In this document: piece after piece, positions 25,332 through 33,954 of the stretch | Position numbering within the stretch: the first letter of the stretch is position 1 | How the letters are laid out: every line of letters begins with the position of its first letter | NCBI GenBank assembly: GCA_021413865.1 | Contig: JAIOPN010000042.1 | Coordinates: 49,011 to 113,010, forward strand | DNA: 64,000 nucleotides | Direction of reading: 5' to 3' | From: Planctomycetota bacterium | Lineage (GTDB): Bacteria > Planctomycetota > Phycisphaerae > Phycisphaerales > Phycisphaeraceae | Position numbers and translations under genes: made by a program | Notes under the pieces: model-generated | Told to the model about the DNA's origin: nothing | Seen by the model: the letters and a program-made list of their open reading frames with translations, nothing else | The model's database searches: none

Positions 25332-26315
25332 TCAGAAGGAGTTCGCCTGCGCCAAAGGTTTTTCGCCGCGCAAAAGGCGTAGAAGATTTTCGGTGCTCAT
25401 GAGCGCCTGGCGTTCGACGGACTCGAGCGTGCGGCTGCCGACGTGCGGCGTGACGATGATGTTGTCCACGTCCTGGAAGACGTGCGGGGATTTCATGGGC
25501 TCGTGTTCGAGGACGTCGGCGCCGTAGCCGTAGAGTTTGCCGGTGCCGCCCTGCTTCTCACTCTTGCACGCCTGGGCGACGTCTTTTTCATTCACCAGTC
25601 CGCCGCGGGCGCAGTTGATGATGATGGCGTCCTGCTTCATCATCGCGATGCGGTCTTTATTAATGAACTCGCGGTTCTCGGGGCTGAGGTTCATGTGCAG
25701 GCTGACGACGTCCGCCTGGCGGAGCACGTCCTCGGGCGTGGCGGCGCGGAAGACGCCGTGCTGCGCGGCGAAGGGCTCGTCCCAGTAGGTGTCGTAGGCG
25801 ATGACCTGCATGTCGAAGGCGCGGGCGCGCTTGGCGACCTCCTTGCCGATGCGGCCCAGGCCCAGCACGCCGAGCGTCTTGCCGGCCAGCTCGATGCCGG
25901 TGACGCGTTTCCACTCGCCCTTCTTGACGGAGTTGGCGTGGACGCGCAGGTGCTTGGCGAGCATGACCATGAGGCCGAACGTGTGCTCAGCGACGGTGGT
26001 GTGGTTGACGCCGGGCGTGAAGAGGACGGGGACCTTGAGGTCGGTGGCGGCCTTGACGTCCACGCTGTCCAGGCCAATGCCGTACTTCGAGAGCGCTTTG
26101 AGGGAAGGCAGCGCGGCCTGGATGACGTTACGGGTGATCTCGTCGTCGCCGTGGAGGAATCCGTCGAAGGGGCCTTTCTCCTTGATGATCTTGAGCATCT
26201 CGGCCTCGGGGAGCGGGCCGCGGGCGCGGACGATCTCGTGGCCGGACTTGGCGAGCAGGTCGTGGTGCCGGCCGGGGGTGTCCTGGTAGCTGGTGGTGGT
26301 GAGCAGGATTCGCAT
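25332..26315 (-). CDS. D-isomer specific 2-hydroxyacid dehydrogenase
   Basis: The 327-aa enzyme has an N-terminal catalytic half and an NAD-binding Rossmann insert with LGLGRIGKEVAKRARAFDM (about 153-171). It also has HMNLSPENREFINKDRIAMM near 210, NCARGGLVNEKDV near 236, and the catalytic Arg, Glu and His positions (the His in NIIVTPHVGS near 285). It resembles phosphoglycerate dehydrogenase SerA-like proteins but lacks an ACT domain. The substrate is a 2-keto or 2-hydroxy acid of unknown identity. It stands alone between the four-helix-bundle and DUF218 genes. Confidence 0.9.
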   Translation of the reverse strand: MRILLTTTSYQDTPGRHHDLLAKSGHEIVRARGPLPEAEMLKIIKEKGPFDGFLHGDDEITRNVIQAALPSLKALSKYGIGLDSVDVKAATDLKVPVLFTPGVNHTTVAEHTFGLMVMLAKHLRVHANSVKKGEWKRVTGIELAGKTLGVLGLGRIGKEVAKRARAFDMQVIAYDTYWDEPFAAQHGVFRAATPEDVLRQADVVSLHMNLSPENREFINKDRIAMMKQDAIIINCARGGLVNEKDVAQACKSEKQGGTGKLYGYGADVLEHEPMKSPHVFQDVDNIIVTPHVGSRTLESVERQALMSTENLLRLLRGEKPLAQANSF

Positions 26316-26407
26316 GATTCGGCGGTCCTTGGATCCGCGGTTTGGAGCGGGTGTGACAGATTAGTGCGCGGGGCGCGGCGTGCCAAACGGCGGCGCGCGG
26401 AGCGGGA

Positions 26408-27088
26408 TCACCGCCCGATCACGCCCTGGGCGCGGTAGTCGTGGAACAGGTAACGGTAGAACGCCACCGTCTCGCGCCCGATCCAATACACCACGCCCCA
26501 CTGTGGCGGGAGGTTGGAATGTGCGGAGCGGGCGTCGTCGATGCCCGCCAGCGAGAAGGCGAGCCGCGTCCGCATGATGTGGTAGAAATCCGAGATGATC
26601 ATGACCGTCTCGATCTCCCGGGCACGCATCGTGATGCGTGCGTTGAGGGCGGTGTGGTAGGTGTTCGAGCCGAATTCGTCCTCGATGATGTCAGCCGCGG
26701 GCACGCCGTTAGCGATGAGGTACCGCTTCATGGCCGCCGGTTCGTTGTAGTCGGCGCCCCAGGTTGCACCGCTGACGATGAATTTTTTCACGAGGCGGGC
26801 GTGGTACACCTCCAGCGCGCGGTCGAGCCTGACCTTGAGCAGCGGGCCGGGTGAGCCGTCCGCCTCCACCCAGTTGCCCAGCACAACCGCCGCGTCCGCC
26901 GGGCGCAGGTCGTCGTGGAGACCGAACCAGAGCATCGCCGCAACGTGCACCGACAACCAGAGCGTGAAGAGCGCGATCGCCCGTCTCAGAACTGTGCGGC
27001 CCCGTTGCCGTAACGATCGCCGCGACGCCGTCGGGGCGCTGCCGTGTGTCGTTGATTGTGTGGTCTGGTCCATGCGACCCCGGCTCAT
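26408..27088 (-). CDS. DUF218 (SanA/YdcF-like) membrane-anchored protein
   Basis: The 226-aa protein has an N-terminal basic stretch and one hydrophobic segment (about residues 31-52), then the DUF218 core AVVLGNWVEADGSPGPLLKVRLDRALEVY (about 63-90), FIVSG near 97, GSNTYHTALNARITMRARE near 130 and VMIISDFYHIMRTRLAFSLAG near 151. SanA-type proteins are envelope proteins linked to barrier function; the exact reaction is unknown. The ATG overlaps the stop of the ABC ATPase (ATGA), so they form a coupled pair. The frame extending further upstream inside the ATPase gene is rejected. Confidence 0.87.
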   Translation of the reverse strand: MSRGRMDQTTQSTTHGSAPTASRRSLRQRGRTVLRRAIALFTLWLSVHVAAMLWFGLHDDLRPADAAVVLGNWVEADGSPGPLLKVRLDRALEVYHARLVKKFIVSGATWGADYNEPAAMKRYLIANGVPAADIIEDEFGSNTYHTALNARITMRAREIETVMIISDFYHIMRTRLAFSLAGIDDARSAHSNLPPQWGVVYWIGRETVAFYRYLFHDYRAQGVIGR

Positions 27089-27801
27089 GCGCCCGCCAGC
27101 CGGCCCGCCTCCAGCGTCAACCGCCGGTCCGCGGCCGCGGCCACGCGGGCATCGTGCGTCACCATCACGATCGTCTGGCCCGCTCGGTGGAACTCGCGGA
27201 ACACGTCCAGGATCTGCCCGCCCGTGTTCGCGTCCAGGTTCCCCGTCGGCTCGTCCGCCAGCAGCAGCGCCGGTGAATGCGCCAGCGCCCGCGCGATGGC
27301 GACGCGCTGCCGCTCGCCGCCGGAGAGCTTGCTGGGCTTGTGGTGCAACCGGTCCTTCAGCCCCAGACGCTCCAGCATCTCCGTCGCCCGCGCCCGCACC
27401 TTCGCCCGAACCCCGGGCCACGCCAGCACGCCGTTGCCGATCATCCCGCAGATCACCACGTTCTCCAGCGCCGTCAGCTCCGGCAACAGGTGGTAGAACT
27501 GAAACACGAAACCCACCGTCGTGTTGCGGTAACGGTCCACGCCGCCCGATCCGTTGGCGAAAATATCCTCGCCCCCGAACAGCACCGAACCCTGGTCCGG
27601 CCGATCCAACCCACCGAGCAGGTGCAGCAGCGTGCTCTTACCCGAGCCCGACGCCCCCAGCACCGCCAGCCATTCCCCCTTCTGAAGCGACATCTCCACC
27701 CCGCGCAGCACGTGCAGGTCCTCGCCGCCCATGCGGTAGGTCTTGTGCAGCGAGGTCGTGCGCAGGATCACGGAGGATGAAGTCGCGGTCGCGGTGGCCA
27801 T
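27085..27801 (-). CDS. LolD/MacB-type ABC transporter ATP-binding protein
   Basis: The 238-aa ATPase has Walker A GASGSGKST (about 49-57), the signature LSGGERQRVAIARAL (about 159-173), Walker B LLLADEPTGNLD (about 179-190) and the H-loop VMVTHD. TYRMGGEDLHVLRGVEMSL near the N-terminus is typical of the LolD/FtsE subgroup, which works with FtsX/MacB-like permeases for lipoprotein or peptide export. No permease is next to it in this window. Instead it is coupled to a DUF218 envelope protein, so the partner is encoded elsewhere. Confidence 0.93.
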   Translation of the reverse strand: MATATATSSSVILRTTSLHKTYRMGGEDLHVLRGVEMSLQKGEWLAVLGASGSGKSTLLHLLGGLDRPDQGSVLFGGEDIFANGSGGVDRYRNTTVGFVFQFYHLLPELTALENVVICGMIGNGVLAWPGVRAKVRARATEMLERLGLKDRLHHKPSKLSGGERQRVAIARALAHSPALLLADEPTGNLDANTGGQILDVFREFHRAGQTIVMVTHDARVAAAADRRLTLEAGRLAGA

Positions 27802-27842
27802 CTGCGGGATTGTAGCGTGGGGTGTGGGGCTGTTGGTTTTCT

Positions 27843-28072
27843 AATTGAACCACAGAGACACAGAGGAAAATGAGCCCGGAGGAGAAGAAGCATCCAATGA
27901 ATTGAGTATGCACAGCACCACGGGAGACACTGCCATTGTGCATGGTTAGCGGGCGCCCTGAAGGGGCCCTCCGCGCCACCCGCTAAACAGCGGATGAAAA
28001 AAACTATCTCTCAAATTATTTCGCCTCTTCTCCATCTGACCTCATCCTCCTCTGTGTCTCTGTGGTTCAATT
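27843..28072. repeat. 230-bp element bounded by long terminal inverted repeats (MITE-like)
   Basis: The left end 27843-27874 and right end 28041-28072 are inverted copies with two mismatches (ends AATTGAACCACAGAGACACA). The inverted similarity weakens but continues inward for about 55 bp. The interior has no supported gene and no clear target-site duplication was seen. This region fills most of the 388-bp gap between the ABC ATPase and cysC. Confidence 0.8.
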
Positions 28073-28189
28073 CGATGACCGGCAGCCCCCACCCCCGATC
28101 TTGCATCGCCCCCCCGTTCCGCTACCATCCTCGGCCCGCCCCAACGCGGGGCGCATTCCCCTTTTTCACCGCACTAAACGGAGCTTCCC

Positions 28190-28819
28190 ATGGCCGAGCA
28201 GAAAGCCACCAACATCACCTGGCACGAAGGCAACGTCACCCGCGAGGAGCGCGAGAAGAACCTGGGCCAGAAGGGCTGCACGCTCTGGATGACCGGGCTG
28301 TCGGCCTCGGGTAAGTCCACCATCGCCGTCGCCCTCGAACAGGTTCTCCTCCAGCGCGGCAAGCACGCCTACCGCCTGGACGGGGACAACATCCGCATGG
28401 GCCTGAACAAGAACCTGGGCTTCTCCGCCGAGGACCGCACCGAGAACATCCGCCGCATCGGCGAGGTCGCCAAGCTCTTCGCCGACGCGGGCATGGTCAC
28501 GATCACCAGCTTCATCAGCCCCTACCGCAAGGACCGCGACGCCGTCCGCGCCCTGCACGACGCGGCGAAGATCCCCTTCATCGAGGTGCACATCGATCTC
28601 CCGATCGAGGAGGCGGAGAAGCGCGACCCCAAGGGCCTGTATAAGAAGGCACGCGCCGCCGTCGCCGCCGGCAAGGGCATGGGCTTCACCGGCGTAGACG
28701 ACCCGTACGAGGCCCCCGAGAAGGCGGAACTGGTCGTGCCCAGCCACAAGCAGACCGTCGCCGAGTGCGTGCAGGTGCTGCTGGACGCGCTCGAGAAGCG
28801 TGGCCTGCTCAAGGCCTGA
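28190..28819 (+). CDS. cysC: adenylyl-sulfate kinase
   Basis: CysC phosphorylates adenosine 5'-phosphosulfate to PAPS for sulfate assimilation or sulfation. The 209-aa protein has the P-loop [15 protein letters not shown] (about 36-50), [29 protein letters not shown] near residue 62, [20 protein letters not shown] near 102 and [18 protein letters not shown] near 165. It is free-standing; no sulfate adenylyltransferase is nearby. PAPS could feed sulfotransferases or sulfate reduction. A perfect Rho-independent terminator follows 30 nt after the stop. Confidence 0.97.
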   Translation: MAEQKATNITWHEGNVTREEREKNLGQKGCTLWMTGLSASGKSTIAVALEQVLLQRGKHAYRLDGDNIRMGLNKNLGFSAEDRTENIRRIGEVAKLFADAGMVTITSFISPYRKDRDAVRALHDAAKIPFIEVHIDLPIEEAEKRDPKGLYKKARAAVAAGKGMGFTGVDDPYEAPEKAELVVPSHKQTVAECVQVLLDALEKRGLLKA

Positions 28820-28849
28820 GTTTCGCGCGGATATCACAACCGATCCCCC

Positions 28850-28885
28850 AAAGCCCAGGCATGGCCATGCCTGGGCTTTTTCTTT
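28850..28885 (+). terminator. Rho-independent terminator of cysC
   Basis: AAAGCCCAGGCATGG pairs perfectly with CCATGCCTGGGCTTT, a 30-nt palindrome followed by TTCTTT. It lies between the cysC stop and the start of the PHP gene at 28915, so it should separate the two transcripts. The A-rich left side also lets it work on the opposite strand. Confidence 0.92.
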
Positions 28886-28914
28886 CGCACAACGCAGAGC
28901 TACGCTGTCCCGAC

Positions 28915-29814
28915 ATGCACTGCGACCTGCACATGCACTCCACCGCCTCCGACGGGACCGATGCGCCCTCGGCGCTCGCGGCCATCGCCCGATCCATCAA
29001 CGTCTCGGCGATCGCGCTGACCGACCACGACACCACCGAGGGCCTGCCCGCCTGCGCCGCCGCGTGCGCCGAACTCGGCATCGACTTCGTCCCCGGTATC
29101 GAGCTCTCCTGCGACCCCCACGCCAAGGGGCTGCGGCCGCCGCGCGACACGATCCAGAGCGATCGGAAGCTCGGCACGCTCCACATCCTGGGCTTCTTCG
29201 TCGATCCCGGTAACGCCCGCCTGCTCGACATCCACCACCGCATCCTCCGCGCCCGCCTCGAACGCAACCCGCAGATCATCCGCAACCTTCAGGGATTGGG
29301 TGTGGAGATCGAGTACGACGAGGTGCTCGCGCTGGCCGCCGGGTCGGGCACGAAGATCGTTGGCCGACCGCACATCGCACAGGTGCTGGTGAAAAAGGGC
29401 TACGCCCGCAGCGCGCAGGACGCCTTCGCGAAATACATCGGCGAGGGCAGGCCCGCCTACTGCCGGCGCGACACGCTCACGCCTTCGGAGGCGATCGAAG
29501 CGATTCACGACGCCGGCGGACTGGCGTCGCTGGCGCACCCGATCCAACTGCGTTACGCCGACGACGCGGAGTTGGAGTTCATCATGGAACGGCTGCGCGA
29601 CGCGGGGCTCGACGCGGTGGAGGTGCGCCATTGCGACCACACACCACCGCTGGTCGAGCAATACACCCAACTGGCACAACGGCTGGGGCTGCTTGTCAGC
29701 GGCGGGAGCGATTACCATGGCTCGCGCAAGAGCGTCGCGATGGGGTCCTCGCGCGTGCCCCGTGACGTGTTCGAGACGCTGCGTGAGAGGCACACCCGCT
29801 TCAGCGGGCGGTGA
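28915..29814 (+). CDS. PHP-domain phosphoesterase (RNase AM/TrpH-like)
   Basis: The 299-aa protein starts at MHCDLHMHSTASDGTDAP. The PHP motif HxH is at residues 6-8, TDHDTTEG near 39, PGIELSCD near 63, GRPHIAQVLVKKGY near 151, LASLAHP near 203 and GSDYHGSRK near 264. These correspond to the metal ligands of the YciV (RnaAM) family, which hydrolyses 5'-phosphates of short RNAs and nucleoside 3',5'-bisphosphates. An upstream in-frame start exists but would run through the terminator. The end overlaps the neighbouring metallophosphoesterase frame as GTGA. Activity is by family; the neighbour cysC makes pAp removal an attractive role. Confidence 0.88.
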   Translation: MHCDLHMHSTASDGTDAPSALAAIARSINVSAIALTDHDTTEGLPACAAACAELGIDFVPGIELSCDPHAKGLRPPRDTIQSDRKLGTLHILGFFVDPGNARLLDIHHRILRARLERNPQIIRNLQGLGVEIEYDEVLALAAGSGTKIVGRPHIAQVLVKKGYARSAQDAFAKYIGEGRPAYCRRDTLTPSEAIEAIHDAGGLASLAHPIQLRYADDAELEFIMERLRDAGLDAVEVRHCDHTPPLVEQYTQLAQRLGLLVSGGSDYHGSRKSVAMGSSRVPRDVFETLRERHTRFSGR

Positions 29815-29828
29815 CGGGTCGGGTAAAA

Positions 29829-30770
29829 ATGGTGAATAACCCCCAACCAAACCCCTGGTCCTTCGTCCACATCAACGACACCCAGGCCGGATCGCCGCGC
29901 TCCTACCGCTACAAACCCGCGCTGCTCGAAAACGAACAGACCGCGTTCGCGCAGATCAAAAAGATCAACCCCGACTTCATGCTCTTCGGCGGCGACCTGA
30001 CGCGCGACGGCGTGCTCCACGACTTCGAGTATGAGGAGATGCACGAACGGCTCACCAGACTCGGCGTGCCCTACCACGCCATCCCCGGCAACACCGACGT
30101 GGGCAACAAGCACACCGACAAACAGGGCGCCTTCGCCAACCGCCGCGACATCGAATGCAACATGGAAGCGGGCCGGCTGGAGAAATTCGCCTCCGTATTC
30201 GGCGAGTTTCCGTGGACGTTCGTGCACAAGGGGGTGCGGTTCACGGGCTACTACGAGGCGGTGGTCGGCACGGGGTTGCCGCAGGAGGCGAAGCTCTGGG
30301 CCTTTCTCGAACACTTGTCCACGCTCCCCCACGAGCGGGACCACGTTGTGGTCAACCACTACGCGATGTTCATCGACGACATGAACGAGCCGAACTTCGA
30401 CATCACGGACAACGAGCAATACCTCGGCTGGTACTTCGGCATCAGCCTGCCGCACCGCGCAAGACTGTTCGACCTGATGAAACGCGCCGGTGTGACGATG
30501 GTCTTCAGCGGGCACATCCACTGCCGCTGCTCGCAGGTCGTCGATGGTGTGCGGTTGTATAAGACCGCCTCGACCGGTTTCCCGCAGTGGGTGGACCACT
30601 TCCCGGGCGGAGACGGCACGCTGGGGTTCTACCGCTGCGACGTGACAGAGTCGGGCATCACCCAGGTCTTTGTGCCGCTGGAAAAAATCTCGACCGACGC
30701 ACGGAGCTACGGCCCCGGCGGCCACCCGACACCGGAGATGCGCGATTATTCGCTCGCGTGGGTGAAGTGA
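29829..30770 (+). CDS. calcineurin-like metallophosphoesterase
   Basis: The 313-aa protein (ATG 29829; GTG 29811 overlapping the upstream TGA is an alternative start) carries the five metallophosphatase blocks: FVHINDTQAG near 12, FGGDLTRDG near 51, AIPGNTDVGNK near 84, VVNHYAM near 172 and VFSGHIHCRCS near 219. Block I has HINDTQ rather than the usual D-x-H, so the first metal Asp is displaced and the first His precedes it; metal binding may be altered. It is probably a cytoplasmic phosphodiesterase of unknown substrate, coupled to the PHP gene. Confidence 0.85.
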   Translation: MVNNPQPNPWSFVHINDTQAGSPRSYRYKPALLENEQTAFAQIKKINPDFMLFGGDLTRDGVLHDFEYEEMHERLTRLGVPYHAIPGNTDVGNKHTDKQGAFANRRDIECNMEAGRLEKFASVFGEFPWTFVHKGVRFTGYYEAVVGTGLPQEAKLWAFLEHLSTLPHERDHVVVNHYAMFIDDMNEPNFDITDNEQYLGWYFGISLPHRARLFDLMKRAGVTMVFSGHIHCRCSQVVDGVRLYKTASTGFPQWVDHFPGGDGTLGFYRCDVTESGITQVFVPLEKISTDARSYGPGGHPTPEMRDYSLAWVK

Positions 30771-30819
30771 ACCAAGATCCAACCCGTTTCGCGGGCGGCG
30801 CGCTGAACCGCGAGCAACC

Positions 30820-32607
30820 TTAGCGGGACGGGTTTGTCGCCGGCGTGATTTCCGGGTGCTCCTTACGCAACGTGGCCAGCCGTTTGCCGGCCTCCTTCAC
30901 GGGGACGCGGTCTCCCGTATATCGCAGGACATTCTTGTACGCGGCGGCGGCTTCGACGATCTCGCCCGCATCCTCAAGCTGGCGGCCCGAGAGGTAAACC
31001 TGCACCGAGTCAATCTCGCCCGAGAGCCACAGCGGCGACGGGCCGTTGCCGTAGTTGCCGTAGGCATAGCGACGCAGCGCGTCGAGCAGTTGGAGCACGC
31101 GCTTGTAATCGCCCTTCTCCGCGGCCTTGTCGGCGACGCGCAGGAGCATGCGGTCGAGCGTCTCGCCGGGGAGCGGCTCGCCGATGTCGTTCATCCTGGG
31201 GCTCGAGGCAATCATGCGCAGCGACAGGGTCTGCCGCATGGCGCGCGTCGTCGCCGCCCAGCGGTGGGGGCTGTCGGAAGCGTTCATGTACATGGCGTTC
31301 CAGAAGTCGCCCGCGCGGCCGTCGTCGAGCGCGGCGCGCATGCGGGTGAGAACGATCAGGTCGCCCCGGAGGCTGCGTATCTCGTCTGCGGAGGCGCCGC
31401 TGTAGTTGTCATACGCCGAGAGCCGGCGCATGACGGTGGGCAGGTCTTCGGGCTTGCGGAACTCCTTCACCGCGCGGTCAACGTCCTGGACCTCGGGCGA
31501 ATCGATGTCGGGCTGCGCGGCGATCTTGGCGGCGAGTTGCACCCGCTTGGCGGAGACGCGCTCGGCGGTGATGAACACGCCGTCCAGGGCGGCGCTGCTC
31601 TCGAACATCTGGAGCTGCCGCAGCGCGCTGCGCGTGTTGCCGGCGCGCTCGATGTAGAGAACCTGCATCCAGCTCGCGAGACCGCTGTTGATCAGGTCGA
31701 CCTTGCGGCGCAGCGAGTTCATGCGGGAAAAACCCGAACTAAACGCCGCCTGGCTGTAATAGCCCGAGCCGTTGTTGATCTGCTGGTACGCCGACTGCAC
31801 GTCGTCCACGACTTTTTCCCACGCCTCGACCGGCGCGTCGGCGGCGGGCACATGGGCGGGGTCGGTGAGCACGCTGTTGATCTGCGCCATCGAGGCACGC
31901 TGGAGGTCGTCGCGCAGCTTGTTGATCTCGGAGTTGGGCAGCACCATAGTGCGGTAGCCATAGTCGCGGTTGCTCATCTCGCTGAGCACCTGGAGCATCA
32001 TGGGGGTGGAGTCGGCCTCCTTGGCGGAGACGTAGCGGTCCCACATCTGGAGGAAGTTCGCCGCGCCGTCGAGCTTACGGCGGATGCGGTTGAAGCGGGA
32101 TTCCCCGGGGATGCCCCCCTGCCGCAGGTCCTCGATCTCCGCCGACGCCGCGTCCAGGTCGGCGCTCGTCTTGGCGTTGCGGCAGGCGTCGCCGGCGCGC
32201 TTGATCACGGCATCGACCTGCGCGTTGTAACGCGCCTGCACGGAGTCGAGCTTCACATCGAGCTGCTTGATGAGCTCCTCGTACACCCGCTTGAGGTCGG
32301 GCACCGTCGTCGTGTTGAGCCACTGGCGGACCATCATGCGGGCGTTCGCCAGGTCGCCGCGGGAGACCATCATCTCCAGGCTCTGGTACTGGCCCATCAT
32401 GCTCCGCGCCTCGGCGGCGAACTTGCCCACGGGCGCGGCGTCGGTGTTGGGGTTCGCCCCCGGGTTCGCCAAGTCGCGCAGGAGGCGGATGCGGGCCTGG
32501 ATCTCCTCCACCCCGTCAGACGCCGGCGCGTTTTCATCCGCCAGGCCGTGGAGCGTGAACGCCAGGAGCACCGCCGCCGTGAGAACCCAGAGATTGCGAC
32601 GCATCAT
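30820..32607 (-). CDS. secreted helical protein of unknown function
   Basis: The 595-aa protein has a signal peptide (MMRRNLWVLTAAVLLAFTLHGLA, cleavage after about residue 23). The rest is largely charged, helical sequence without recognisable catalytic motifs, for example ELIKQLDVKLDSVQARYNAQVD near residue 115. A TPR-like C-terminal segment (GDYKRVLQLLDALRRY and AAAAYKNVLRYTGDRVPVKE) is visible. The start with GAGG 8 nt upstream is chosen; the longer frame would cross the palindromic repeat at 32706. It converges with the metallophosphoesterase. I do not recognise the family. Confidence 0.72.
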   Translation of the reverse strand: MMRRNLWVLTAAVLLAFTLHGLADENAPASDGVEEIQARIRLLRDLANPGANPNTDAAPVGKFAAEARSMMGQYQSLEMMVSRGDLANARMMVRQWLNTTTVPDLKRVYEELIKQLDVKLDSVQARYNAQVDAVIKRAGDACRNAKTSADLDAASAEIEDLRQGGIPGESRFNRIRRKLDGAANFLQMWDRYVSAKEADSTPMMLQVLSEMSNRDYGYRTMVLPNSEINKLRDDLQRASMAQINSVLTDPAHVPAADAPVEAWEKVVDDVQSAYQQINNGSGYYSQAAFSSGFSRMNSLRRKVDLINSGLASWMQVLYIERAGNTRSALRQLQMFESSAALDGVFITAERVSAKRVQLAAKIAAQPDIDSPEVQDVDRAVKEFRKPEDLPTVMRRLSAYDNYSGASADEIRSLRGDLIVLTRMRAALDDGRAGDFWNAMYMNASDSPHRWAATTRAMRQTLSLRMIASSPRMNDIGEPLPGETLDRMLLRVADKAAEKGDYKRVLQLLDALRRYAYGNYGNGPSPLWLSGEIDSVQVYLSGRQLEDAGEIVEAAAAYKNVLRYTGDRVPVKEAGKRLATLRKEHPEITPATNPSR

Positions 32608-32705
32608 GTTGTGTTCCTCGATGTGACCGCCGGAAGAGACGAGGGGGACGCACCGGTTTAGACGCACCGAGCGCCCTTCAGGTTCACGCATCGTAACACG
32701 CGTGT

Positions 32706-32788
32706 TGGACGAGCCGCGACCGTGAGGGAGCGGTTCCGGGGCGAATGCGATCCAGAAAGACCGCTCCCTCACGGTCGCGGCTCGTCCA
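32706..32788. repeat. dispersed palindromic repeat family 1, complete copy
   Basis: The arms 32706-32734 and 32760-32788 are perfect inverted 29-mers identical to those at 21265-21350. The 25-bp spacer is unrelated in sequence. It lies between divergent genes. Confidence 0.93.
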
Positions 32789-32851
32789 GTCGGCCCGGCT
32801 CGCTGTTCGGTTATCATCCCCGTCCGCTTCCACCCCCAGCGAGAGACCATC

Positions 32852-33952
32852 ATGGCCGGCAACGAGTTCATCCTGCCCGTCGCGACGCATAACGCCATCA
32901 TCGAGGCCGCCTATCGCAAGCGCGGCTTCACCCCCGAAGAGGCCGTCCCCGCCGCGCGGTTCTGCCAGATGGCGGCGTGGCACGGCATCAAGACGCACAA
33001 CGGCATCAAGGCGCTCCACCTCGACGATCACCTGGGCTCGGGCAACGCCAAGTTGCGCGGCTGCGTCCCCGGCGCGGCCATCGAAAAACTCCCCACCCGC
33101 TTCAAGGCCGCCCAGCGCTGGAACGCCAACCGCAAGCTCGGCCAGGCCGTCGCCTTCGACGCGATGGACACCTGCATCAAGCTCGCCGACGAATACGGCG
33201 TGGGCATCGTCAGCGTCGACCAGGCGTTCCACTACCTCTGGGGTGGCGGCTACGTCATGGATGCCGCCAAGAAGGGCTACATCGCCTACACCAACTGCAC
33301 CGCCGCGATGGCGGAGGTCGTCCCCTTCGGCGGGAAGTTCCCCACGCTCGGCACCAACCCGCACTCCTGGGGCTTCCCCACCACCGACGCGATCGGATAC
33401 CCGATCGTCATCGACTGGGCGACCAGCACCGTGGCCATGGGCCGCGTGCAGCAATTCGTCCGCGAGGGCAAGCCGCTCCCGCCCGGAAGCGCGGTCGATA
33501 AGGATGGCAAGGAGACGACCGACCCGACGAAGGTCGCCGCGCTGCTCCCCTTCGGCCAACACAAGGGGTATGGCCTCTCGCTCATCGACGAGTTGGTCGC
33601 CGCGCTGATCGGCGGCTCGCTGCCCACCATCCGCTCCCGCCCCGAGATCGCGCCGGCGGGCGAGAAGACGACGCCCACCTTCTTCTTCCAAGTGATCCAC
33701 CCCGAGGCGATGTCGTGCGGCGCGTTCGTCAAGGGGCGCAACCAGTCGCATAACGTCAAGACGGTGATCCAGGACATCCTTGGCCACGGCAACGAGAAGT
33801 GCATGCTCCCGGGCCAGCTCGAGCACGAGGCCGCCCTCCGCAGCGCCAAGGCGGACGGGCTGATCTTCACCGAGGCGGAGATCGCCGAGTTCGTGAAGAT
33901 CGCCGGCGAGGTGGGGATCAAGCTTGATGCGGCGGGGTTGCGTCGCGTGTAA
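32852..33952 (+). CDS. Ldh-family (malate/L-lactate dehydrogenase type 2) oxidoreductase, paralogue 1
   Basis: The 366-aa protein has the features of the Ldh2/YlbC/ComC family of NAD(P)-dependent 2-hydroxyacid dehydrogenases that lack a classical Rossmann fold. These include the AAWHGIKTHNGI segment near residue 42 (the family's catalytic His is in this region), TLGTNPHSWGFPT near 164, VIDWATSTVAMGRVQQFVREGKPLP near 187, and LLPFGQHKGYGLSLIDELVAALIGG near 232. The substrate could be malate, lactate, ureidoglycolate or a sugar acid. A second, distant paralogue lies at 45967-47037. Confidence 0.88.
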   Translation: MAGNEFILPVATHNAIIEAAYRKRGFTPEEAVPAARFCQMAAWHGIKTHNGIKALHLDDHLGSGNAKLRGCVPGAAIEKLPTRFKAAQRWNANRKLGQAVAFDAMDTCIKLADEYGVGIVSVDQAFHYLWGGGYVMDAAKKGYIAYTNCTAAMAEVVPFGGKFPTLGTNPHSWGFPTTDAIGYPIVIDWATSTVAMGRVQQFVREGKPLPPGSAVDKDGKETTDPTKVAALLPFGQHKGYGLSLIDELVAALIGGSLPTIRSRPEIAPAGEKTTPTFFFQVIHPEAMSCGAFVKGRNQSHNVKTVIQDILGHGNEKCMLPGQLEHEAALRSAKADGLIFTEAEIAEFVKIAGEVGIKLDAAGLRRV

Positions 33953-33954
33953 TT

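Noticed and set aside
32608..32901. N-terminal extension of the 595-aa secreted protein
   Set aside because: It reads through repeat family 1; the internal start has a ribosome-binding site and a clean signal peptide.
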